A program made the position numbers and the translations under genes. From assembly GCA_005408345.1 (NCBI GenBank), contig SEMN01000202.1, positions 819,392-883,391 on the forward strand: a DNA stretch of 64,000 bases, given 5' to 3'. Positions 36,491 to 46,191 of this stretch are shown piece by piece (position 1 is the stretch's first letter; the number at the start of each line of letters is the position of its first letter). Origin of the DNA: Macquaria australasica. Taxonomy: Eukaryota; Chordata; Actinopteri; Centrarchiformes; Percichthyidae. The notes beneath the pieces were generated by a model. That model was not told the DNA's origin. It saw nothing but the letters and a program-made list of their open reading frames with translations, and searched no databases.

Positions 36491-39092
36491 CAAAGTTGAC
36501 GAGACACAACAGTAATAAATGTAGCTGAAACCTATGCCTATTCTAATCCCTATTTGTGGAAGGATCCGCCACTGTTTACTAATCCCCTCCCCTGAACAGC
36601 AATTGCCAATTCATACCTGTAGCTTAGAAACCACCATGGCAGGCCTGTCAAGCTTTGGATTTCTCCACTTGTTGAAGTGGTGTGCATGGGGCTGTAGAAA
36701 GAAAGATACTCCACATCTAAAGAGTTTGGAGGGTGGTGACACTTTTTTTTTTTAGCCTTTCCAAAACCAAAAAACACAAGAGCAAAAAGTATAAGAAATG
36801 GATGAAACAGCTGTTAGCATGTCCGCCAACTAGCTACCTACACTAGTAACCTACTTCCAAGGCCAAGGAGCGCAAATAACTGGGTTACATTAGTTTGTGG
36901 GATTATGGGTTATGATAAAAAAAAAGTTTTCTTCTTATACAAAGATTGCTCCATAGCGCTATAGGTCAAAAACTCCATAAGGTAGCCTACCTTTAAATTG
37001 TCAAACACATCGGTTGGTCCTTATCCTAAAAGTCTTTTATAACATTAAAAGTTAACACATACTGGAAACAGGTAAGCTAAACAGCCAAACAGGGTTATGT
37101 TAGAACAAAATAACACACTGACCTTACAGATTTCTTCATACTTATAGTACTAGGACTAACTAGCTCTACTCTGCAACACAAGAACAATGATGTTTCTTTA
37201 TTTCCACGTTTTCTACATGGCTCATCAACCGGTGAGGATATTTTAGCATGATATCACGTATGTGGCCATCGTGTACACTTAAGACACTTAAGCAGCAGCT
37301 GTGGCATTATTAAGACTTCGAATGGAAAGCTTGACAGGCATAGCAACAGTAACTAAGGGGGGGCAGGCTTAGTGAATGGTCAGTTCTTCCCTGTTAGTGC
37401 TGCCACGACCAAAATGTCTCTCCGTCCTTGTCTAGCTGTTCCTCACTCCTTTATTTTATGCTGTCAAACTTTAGCTCCCTCGCAAGCCACGACTTTATTT
37501 TCTCACTGGAGGGAACGCTCACTCGTCTCTTGACCTCTCTTCCTCGGTCTCTCTCGCGCTGCTTCTCCCTCTCGCCGCTTCCACACAGTGAGACCACATG
37601 TACAGTCTGAGGCCTGCGTGCGCTGTGGCCTTTAATTACAAAAGATGTCAGCTCACTCAGAAAGCCCCCTCCTTCCTCTCTGGGCTCAGAATTAGCAGCA
37701 GAGTTCTTCTCTTTCATGGTACACTATCCTTTATGGAAAAAAAAAAACATCTGCTCTGGTGGAACAACCAAAAAAAAAGGAACCCACTTAAGATCTGAAA
37801 TACACACTGCAGATGTTTTTTTTTAACAACGCATGGACATATGCCTGACCAGCATTTGCATTCAATGATTAAACCAAAAATATTCAATCAAACTGATTAA
37901 CATTGAGCTTTGTTTGTGGAAACGTCAGTGGTTTTTGAGTGGCTGCTTGCATTAGCATGCTAGTGTGTGTATCCGTTCAAGTTTGCATGCACACTCACCC
38001 ATAACAAACCCTCTGACTCTCCCCATACATCTTGCCTTCTCTAATTCCTGTCAGTATTTCTGTCACATTCCCCCTCTGTTTTATATGTCTGGCATTAGTT
38101 TTTAGTGGGCGTCACTAAAATTTAAATGTGCTTGGCTCACTTCATCTGTGCCAACTTTTATTACTCTGTATTACAAGTCATAGTGATAGCCGCCTTTTCG
38201 CTGTGCCAGCCCAGCAGCAGGCATTAAAGATAACTGATTTCCCATTCTGCCATCTGGGAAAGACATTAGTATCAGTGTTTGCAGGACCAGCCCAGTCGTT
38301 AAGTTTCATTAAATCAGCAGGACATTCGGCATAATCTACAGTTGTCACTAAACATTGGTAATGATGTGAGAAATCCAGTTGAGGTGAAGGAGGAAAGAGC
38401 AAGGAAAAATGGAGGAATGATTGAGAATACGTTCCCTAAAAGCGAGACGTGAAGATGTATGTTGGTGTTCATGAAAATGATCTACTGCACGTTTATTAAA
38501 GCATAACTTTATTCAACTCTGTGATCTAAGCAAACAAGCCTTACAATTTTGCATCTGGTCTGTGTTTGCACACGTTGCTCTGTATGAGCTCATGAACGGC
38601 CAGCATCCACTTGTGGCAGCCGCAAGAATCTGTAGACACCACCAGCATTTAGTCATGTTTTATGACTCTGTCATCAATGTTTTCAGGTGTGCGGCAATTC
38701 ACAAAATTCACGATTTTATTTGATTTGATTTAATAGAGTGCGTTGGTGTTGCAGTTCCAGACATTCTCAGTGCAGCTGTCTGAATGTCTTCTACATTTCC
38801 ATTACACATTTATGTAAGGATTCAACTTTCTACCATCATAATATCTGAGACTTCTTGAGACGGTTCTTAACCATTTTGAGTGGTTTCTCTGCAGCTAATA
38901 TACAGTAATAAATATCAAACAGACTGTTTTTATAATATCACGAAAACAAGAAATGCTGTATAATCTTAACTTAATATCCACAGCACTGCATTGTTAATCA
39001 CATTTTGAAAAAAACACGAGCCTTAAATTGAATGATACACTGTAATATTTTGCACTGTTCATAAACTCAAAAAAACTTACTGTTGTGATTAA

Positions 39093-39400
39093 AGGATAAG
39101 GCTGGTGTTCTAAAATGTTCTTATTGTCAACAAATCCCATGAAAAGACCAAAACCAACAGTATATTAGTCCATCTCTCCACCCTGTCTGTGGCTCATTTG
39201 GTTCCCACTAAAGACATGTATGTGGGATGGACTCAAAACAAACTACAGAGTTCATTGGAATGAAGGGATATGTCAATGAGGGTTTTTCTGGCTCAGAGGA
39301 ATATGACATATAAGGCTTTGACGACTCAGTCAATACTTCTAGCATCAGTTTATTGTTGGTTTTTGTCTTTCTCTGGGGTTTGTAGACAATGATGGAGGAA
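39093..39400. repeat. Palindromic dispersed repeat (aaggataaggctggtgtt), copy 1
   Basis: Starts aaaggataaggctggtgttc, then cccatgaaaagaccaaaacc. The right part (ttattgttggtttttgtc and ggggtttgtagacaatgatg) is roughly its reverse complement. The reverse-complement terminus also occurs at 53328-53400 in a haghl intron (tggttttggtcttttcatgg ... gccagtcttatccttta). Non-autonomous, no coding capacity. Confidence 0.6.
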
Positions 39401-42119
39401 AAAGTACACACATCCCAAAAAAAAATAAAAAACCTTCAACAGGTGATGGACCAAGCAGGAGATATCATGGCAAAAAGCAGTAGTAGAAGGTTTTGTGTTA
39501 ATTCCTTTTCACATTGAGCCAAAGCCTGGATGCAACCGTTTCAAGTCAAAAAGAGATGTCAGACTCAACACTTACACCAAATCCAGATGATAGAAAGACA
39601 ATATATGTTTCTCTAAATTTGTTTGAAATACAGGATATTCTGGATTACGATAGCTCAAAACAAAATAAAAGGCAAAGTCAATAAATTACATGTCTATAAA
39701 ACTCCTTCATGGGGACAGTAATTTGTTTAGCTTTGGCTGGCATGCAGCTTCCAAGGACATGAGCCCACAATTTAATGCGTGCTATCAATTCCTACCATTG
39801 TGGATTTGTTTGCATGAGTGAAAATCGCCCAATGTGGATTGAGTTACAGGCCACTGTGACTATTTGAGATTAAGCGTGATGAGGGATGTATATTTTGTGC
39901 GGTGACTCTTATTTGGGAATAATGGGCACATGGCAGACTAATCAGAAACACTCCGAGGGAGGGATGAACCACTCTGAAGGCTGTGTTGAAGGAGAGGGAG
40001 CTGATTTCTACACAGCAGATAAAAAGCAGGATTAGAGTGTAAAAGTGGTTTCCCTTCGAGGAGCCACAAACGAAGACGGTTCATACTGAGGACTCCACAC
40101 ATTTTCCACCCGTACCGCAGTCTCCTTCGATTCAGCGAAGAAATGCCGGGGGATTTTCTCTCTTCTCTGCGGTTTAGGCCTCACAGCATCTTGTTAAATT
40201 GTGACTCCAGCTTTAATTGATGAGACAGTAATTTGGGTTAGAGGGATTTTCAAATGGTCGTAGTAGCTCAGCGCAAATTGGGGAACTTTTTAGGGATATG
40301 GGATTAAGAATTTTTACAATAGGATTTTACAACATTGTTTTTCTGGACACGTTTCAGTGCGTGCTTCTGTTGCCATTTTAGCCTACAAAATACCAGCTCC
40401 ACTCTGCTTATTCTGCCTTGATTGGAAAACTCCCAGTTTATAGAGAAGCTTGGACTTTGTTGATGAAGTAATAACTGAGACACTGTTGCCAAATGAATGG
40501 AAACCTCTCGCACTAAGACACAAAACTTTATTCTTAAAATACAACTCTTCTGGAAACATCCTTACTCTTTTGGAAATTTACACACATCTGTATGGACGAA
40601 ACATGCTTAAATCAAATGCCGTGTTTAGTTGTTAAAGGTACAGTATGTTCCATGGTACACTACCCACTTTGCCTCCCATCTGCATCTTCAAACAAAATGT
40701 TAACACACTACGTACAGTCAATCACTCTGAATGAAAGAGGCTCGCACCTGGCCTTCACGCATGGTTTCTTTTCATTTGCCAAAGACCCTATTCATTATTC
40801 TACTAGAACGAATGACAGCCCTTGACTTTGGCCTATAAAAAATCACAAATTGGTTCTTCATTTGCTCCATGGTGTTATTAATCCCCAACCACCCATTTGT
40901 TCATTCAGTATGAAACTGATTAATTAAATGTGCTGTAATTGTTTACATGCAGGAGAACCGGTCAAAACGTGTCACTGATTTGGGAAATGTGGGATAAAGA
41001 CAAGGTGTATTCACTGTAAGCACTGGCTTGACATCCAAGTATGTGAACACACATACAGTACAGACACACACACACACAGTAGCACTTCTGTCTGTCCAAA
41101 AACAAAATAAAATCAATTTCCTGGCCATGTGAGTGCATGTCTTTTTGATGCGATATGTCAAATGTATCCTGTCTGACTCAGTCCTTCCAATGGTTTTGTG
41201 TGTTGGTGGTTTTTTTCTAAGAATGGCCACACCACAGCACAGTCTGGTGACATACAGTGCAGCACGCAAAGCGAGGCATCACGAATGGTCATTTTCTGAA
41301 CACACACACATTGCCAAGCTGTAAATCATTTTCACATGTTGGACCTTCTTGCAATAAATTTCTTGTCAAGGGCTGGTGCTTTAATCTGCCAAAAAAAATA
41401 ACAAAAGGTTCAATCTTTTCAAATTTTCAGATGCCTTTCAGTCATCTAAGGACGGTGTATTGTAGCATTTGTGCATTTTATAATCAAAAAAGGCTGTTGT
41501 GTGTTTCTTTGTACATGTTACTTCATAAAAAGACTAACTCAACTGGACTTTATTGTAAAAAAAAAATAAATAAATAAATAAAAGCTACACAATTGAGATT
41601 CCCTTCAGAATCCATACAAACCATGGATACGTGTTCAAGCCTGTATTCAAGTTAAAGTTGTTTTCCGTGTGAACCTGAGAGATTTGACCCGGTAACCTCC
41701 AGCAAGAAAGATACCTCTGCACTAAACCTACTGATGAACTGATGGCAACTAACAGATGTTTCAACATGTCTGTAGTAATATGTCACATATGGCATTTAAA
41801 GTGTAAAACAAGCCTCATATTCAACCACTCATGTATCCTGTACTGTCATCTAACAGTCCCTTTTGGTCTATTTGTGCACCTCTGCTTACACAAAGAGCCA
41901 ATGTAAATGTTTTCATTTTCTTGCATCATGTCGATTTCTAGAGGCTTACAGTAGACACTTATCAAAGAAGTGTTAGCAAAGAATAAGAGAACTAAAAGTC
42001 TACAGCCATGCTATGTGAGGCTATACTTACGCACACTGAGTTAAATTAGTAATCACTATGCTAGCACGCTCTCAATAACAATGGTATTGTCATTCGTATG
42101 CAAGTATTCATAAACCGAA

Positions 42120-42440
42120 GTATTGGACAAATTAAGAATTTGACTTGATGGTGGCACTAGATGAAAAATCAGAAGATCACCAAAGTGATTACAATTCATC
42201 TTGAGGGGCTTTTCACATGGCAATCCGTCCAATAGTAGTTGAGACATTTCACTCAAAGCCACAAATGTCTATCTCATTGCGGCGCCAGAGGTAAAGTCCG
42301 GGGATCACCAAAGTCAGTAGGATTTATTATCTGGGAACCATGAATGTCTATACTGAATTTTGTGCCAATCTATCCAATAGTTGTTGAGATATTTCAGTCT
42401 GAACCAAAGTGGTGGACCGACTGACAAAGACGCTGACAAT
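42120..42440 (+). repeat. Dispersed fish repeat, copy 2, internally duplicated
   Basis: Two successive versions of the block: agatcaccaaagtgattac ... aatagtagttgagacattt, then gggatcaccaaagtcagtag ... aatagttgttgagatatttc, ending gaaccaaagtggtggaccg and catccacagagcc. Same family as 27960-28085. Confidence 0.6.
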
Positions 42441-44049
42441 GCCATCCACAGAGCCAAAAACGTATCTTTATGCCACATTTTGCTCAGTATTAGAAAATGT
42501 CCTTTGTTTACAATTGAATACCCTAAAATCTCGGCTGTGTGGCTCAGTTACCACCTGGGTTGATTTCATGTCATAGGTGACATCACTGTTAGTGTGCGTT
42601 ATATCGGAAGACTGTTGTCTCCACGTAATCTCCTCTCCTTTGAAAGCGTCAAATACACCTTCTCAGGCTCCCGCTCGATGACAACATACCGCTTCATGTG
42701 GTGAACGCTAAACCAGAGCTGAGCTCGAGCTTTGAAGCCATTGTTAAAAACCTGTGAGGGTGTAATACCTTCAGCCACACGGGGACAATGAATAGTATGA
42801 TTCATATCTCATAAAAGACGACACCTGTGCGCACATGCCATACTGTGCAGTGCGCTAACCCTGTTCTAACGTGGCGGGGGAAAAACAGGCCACGACTACA
42901 TTTCCCAGATCCCAAATCTAATTGAATCTGTCTAACTGCTCTAATGATGGACACGTATAACCCTGGAGTCCCCTAAGGACCAGGGCTTGGGTCCTGTGAG
43001 TCTTGGAGATAACATGCCCCACAGGTGTGGGAAGATGATGTACACAGACTCAGGTTACAGCAGACTGGCCTGGGACAGGTTGATGGAGGCTCTGATTGAT
43101 CCTGAAAACCGAGAAGCCTGTGGGAGAATTGTAATTGAACCTTGAACAGATGTTAAACAGTCCAGGAAGAATGTGGTTATGATGAAGGTACACAGCCTAA
43201 AAGTCAAAATTACACTGGATGAACAGAAATGCCAGAGTTTTACTGAATGGTATTGGCAAGGAGAGTCTTTTTGGTGTATTAGATTGCTAAAGGCTAACCA
43301 GACAACGCACACTGAAGGGGCAACAGGGTTCACTGTGCAGTTACAAAAATGTATCCATGTGGGAGTTTGCAGCAGAAACGTGGTCCATCAAACTTTCTGA
43401 AGAAAACACATCTCCGCTAATCCAACAAGCAGCAAAATGTGTTCCAAATTTAAGAATAACCACAAGTAGCCAGCGCCAAACCCTCAGTCCTCTAAACTCC
43501 CTCACTAACATGAATATTTTCTCAACTTGAATTCATCCGGGATAAACTCTATTTCACATTCAAGCTTCTGAAGGGTACGCCACATAAATTCAGACTGCGC
43601 TGCTTAATGTGACTGTAGGAAATATCCTGTGATGTGAGTCGTCTTTAAGCATATCATATGTACACAAGCTAGCAAAAATACAGTAATGCTTATGGTATGA
43701 AAAGTTCAAAATGCTACAGAGGTTGGTCTTTTATACTGTCATTATTATACTATCATTATAATCATGATCATTTTTACTCTCTCTATATCAATATTATCAC
43801 GACATTTTGGGTATGACTGATGGTGTTATACTTGTTAGTAATGCACTGTGTCTATGAGGCATTTAATGTTAATTTTACTCAACGAAAATCAGCTCCACCT
43901 TCAAGTATGAATCTCTTGCTTTTGGTGGAATGTAACTAAGTACATTTTCTCAAGTACTGACTGTAATGACCTGTAACTTTTAGGTAGTTGTACTTAAATA
44001 TTTCCATTTAAGACTATTTTAAACATATTATGCCTTTTGTGTATTTAAC

Positions 44050-44358
44050 CAGTGGTGGAATCATGTAACTAAATATATTTACTAAAATACTGTACTTAAG
44101 TGCAATTTTGAGGTACTTGTACTTTGAGTATTTCCATTTCATGCTACTTCATACTTTTACGCCACTACATTTCAGAGGGATATATTGTACTTTTTACTCC
44201 ACTAAATCTATTCTGCAGCTGTACTTACTTTGCAGATTTTCAGATTATTAATCTAAAATATAATCAACAAATAAATTCTGATGTATTATAATAGACGGAG
44301 CTACCCAGCAGTATATGAAATAGTTAAGTAAAATATCTCAGTACTTCTTTCACCACTG
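44050..44358 (+). mobile_element. hAT MITE with perfect 8-bp target-site duplication
   Basis: Terminal inverted repeats are cagtggtgga at 44050 and caccactg ending at 44358. The flanking octamer TATTTAAC is present at 44042-44049 and again at 44359-44366, the 8-bp duplication diagnostic of hAT transposition. Internal blocks (gtactgtacttaagtgcaa, aggtacttgtactttgag, actacatttcagaggga, actttttactccactaaat) match a very abundant fish MITE. No coding capacity. Confidence 0.88.
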
Positions 44359-44604
44359 TATTTAACTCAGTATATACAGCATATAAAGCAGTTAAACCAT
44401 GACCAGCTAATCAACTACAATATTAAAATGCTTCTTACATTTTAATGCATTATTAATAATAATAATCTAACCATGTTATATATAATAATATAACACTGAT
44501 AGGGGGCATTATGTCTTCAATAAAAACTACTTTTACCGTTTTGCTGATAATACATTCATACTTTTGCTTGTAATAACATTTTTTTACAAGATATTATTGC
44601 ATCT

Positions 44605-44610
44605 TTTATT
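44605..44610 (-). terminator. Poly(A) signal candidate of fahd1
   Basis: TTTATT on the plus strand reads AATAAA on the minus strand, about 270 bases beyond the fahd1 stop. It lies in the right end of the older MITE, so if used, part of the fahd1 3' UTR is transposon-derived. Confidence 0.35.
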
Positions 44611-44879
44611 AGAGTAAAAGTTCACAATGCTTCTTCCACCACTTGATGATCTGAAACAATGACAGTGACATAAGTACACTCATGTTGCTGAGGTCAGTCA
44701 GTAACCAAACTGTGTTTTGTGAACTTATTCTCAAATACTGTACAAAGCAGCATAGAATAAATCAGGAACGTGGTCTTGGTGGCTCAGCACTGCCATCTGC
44801 TGATCAACACAAATGTTGGACATATATTTTAAAACAAGTAAAAACACTCTCTCTTCGTGAGTCTGAGTATTTGTTTTCG

Positions 44880-45662
44880 CTACCGGTCTTGTCTGTCTAC
44901 TCTGAAGCTCATGGTGACAACGTCCTCGATCCCAGCCTGCAGCTCATCGTGCTCCTGCACGGCGGAGACTCCTTTAGGGGTCCCGGTGAGGATGAGATCC
45001 CCCTCCTCCAGGGTGATGAAGTCGCTGATGTAGCTGATGAGATAGGGGATGGAGAAAATCATCTGGGAGGTGCAGCCGCTCTGCCGCAGCTGGTTGTTCA
45101 CCTTCAGCCACAGCTTCACGTTCCCCGGGTCAGGGATGCGCTCTTTGGGGATGAACTCACTGACCGGGCAGGAGGTGTTGAAAGCTTTGGCCAGGGTCCA
45201 GGGCAGACCTTTGGACTTGCACTCGTCCTGGATGTCCCTGGCTGTCATGTCCAAGCACAGAGCGTAGCCTGCAACATGCTCCATAGCGGCGGACTGGGGG
45301 ATGGCCGTGCCCCCTTTCCCGATGACCACTCCTAACTCCACTTCATGGTGCAGGTCGCTGGTGTACAGGGGCACCAGGATAGGGGAGCCCTCTCTTACAT
45401 ATGCTGAAGGTGTCTTCAGGAACAGCACGGGCTCTGTAGGAATCGCGTTTTTCAGCTCTTTGGCGTGGTCTGCGTAGTTTCTCCCAACACAAATTATCTT
45501 CCTCCCCCATTCCCAAAATCGAGATATATTTCGCGCTGTCATCGCGGAGAGATGTGAAGGTTTCGGCCGCTCTGAAGCAGCCAGCAGCAGGTTAACTAAA
45601 CTTTGACCGACCCTCTGTTCCTGAAGCAAGATTATTAACCTACGGCAAGCCTGAAAGGACAT
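44880..45662 (-). CDS. fahd1: Fumarylacetoacetate hydrolase domain-containing 1 (acylpyruvase / oxaloacetate decarboxylase)
   Basis: Mitochondrial FAH-superfamily enzyme that hydrolyses acylpyruvates and decarboxylates oxaloacetate. It is a single exon, as in human. From ATG 45540-45542 the product is 220 residues (human 224), starting MTARNISRFWEWGRK and continuing with CVGRNYADHAKEL (catalytic His26/Glu29 pair by homology), PVLFLK, HHEVELGVV (metal ligands Glu67 and Glu69), CLDMTARD (third ligand Asp), KGLPWTLAK and ILTGTPKGV. The frame stays open upstream to an ATG at 45660-45662, adding 40 residues (MSFQACRRLIILLQEQRVGQ...) that look like a basic, amphipathic mitochondrial presequence. 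I give the longer span, but the shorter form is the one aligned with the family. It is head to head with hagh. Confidence 0.95.
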   Translation of the reverse strand: MSFQACRRLIILLQEQRVGQSLVNLLLAASERPKPSHLSAMTARNISRFWEWGRKIICVGRNYADHAKELKNAIPTEPVLFLKTPSAYVREGSPILVPLYTSDLHHEVELGVVIGKGGTAIPQSAAMEHVAGYALCLDMTARDIQDECKSKGLPWTLAKAFNTSCPVSEFIPKERIPDPGNVKLWLKVNNQLRQSGCTSQMIFSIPYLISYISDFITLEEGDLILTGTPKGVSAVQEHDELQAGIEDVVTMSFRVDRQDR

Positions 45663-45950
45663 ACGGAGAACGCAAATAAATAAAACAAATCAAACCTATT
45701 ACTTTGATGTATTTATCCAAACGGATAGAACAAAATCCCTCACACATACACTTGTGCATCTTAATGGAGCCATAGTTAAAATTGCTTAAATAACCAATTT
45801 GTTCACATATATGCAGCTAAATATTCACGAGCCAGCCACTCCCCCGGACTTGATTGGTGGAGCCCGGGAGGTTAGAGTTGAAGCGGAACTGAAGCAGGAC
45901 CAAACTTTTCTGGTTTATACGAATGTGATAAGGCCACAGCTGCTTTTGTT
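45663..45950. promoter_or_regulatory. Shared bidirectional promoter, fahd1 / hagh
   Basis: 288 bases separate the upstream fahd1 ATG (minus) from the hagh ATG (plus). The right half is GC-richer (actcccccggacttg, agcccgggaggtt) and contains attgg at 45853-45857, a CCAAT box on the minus strand. No TATA box is placed for either gene. A head-to-head FAHD1/HAGH pair is also the arrangement I recall in mammals, so this is probably a conserved bidirectional promoter. Confidence 0.6.
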
Positions 45951-46160
45951 ATGTTACTCAGGTCACTAGCGGGGAGTGCCTGCACTCTGCTCGGAGCCGC
46001 GGCGGCCTTCAAATTTGGTACGTCCACGCATTTGTCTTTTTTCTTTTGTTTTTTTTAGCATGCAAACACCTATGTCAGCTTGTGCGGCTACACACGAGAA
46101 GTAGTTAGGTTTTTGTTTTTGTCGTCTCTTGAGAGGAGATGAACGCAGCTGGCCCGTCTG

Positions 46161-46191
<31 letters not shown>

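Larger units (their letters stand above)
36491..43920. other. Intergenic spacer, hs3st6 to fahd1
   Basis: No supported gene. Human has MEIOB in the corresponding interval, but I recognise no MEIOB exon. Contents: a palindromic repeat near 39093-39400, the dispersed repeat at 42120-42440, short homopolymers, and a minus-strand open frame at 42599-42805 of unknown meaning (see findings). The rest appears to be single-copy AT-rich DNA. Confidence 0.5.
43922..44650. mobile_element. Older hAT-like MITE (tggtggaa family) hosting a nested copy
   Basis: The left part ttttggtggaatgtaactaa, then agtacattttctcaagtact, is the start of a ggtggaa...ttccacca fish MITE. The matching right end gcttcttccaccactt is at about 44634-44649. 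The 309-bp element at 44050-44358 interrupts it. Outside the insertion the element is AT-rich and diverged, so it is the older of the two. It begins about 230 bases beyond the fahd1 stop codon. Confidence 0.6.

Noticed and set aside
37428..37717. Possible small gene near the GC-richer patch
   Set aside because: Frames on both strands are Ser/Leu- or Arg/Glu-rich low complexity. There is no start context, domain or exon structure.
44682..45335. 217-codon plus-strand frame opposite fahd1
   Set aside because: It mirrors the conserved fahd1 exon in antisense. The composition and lack of homology mark it as a shadow.
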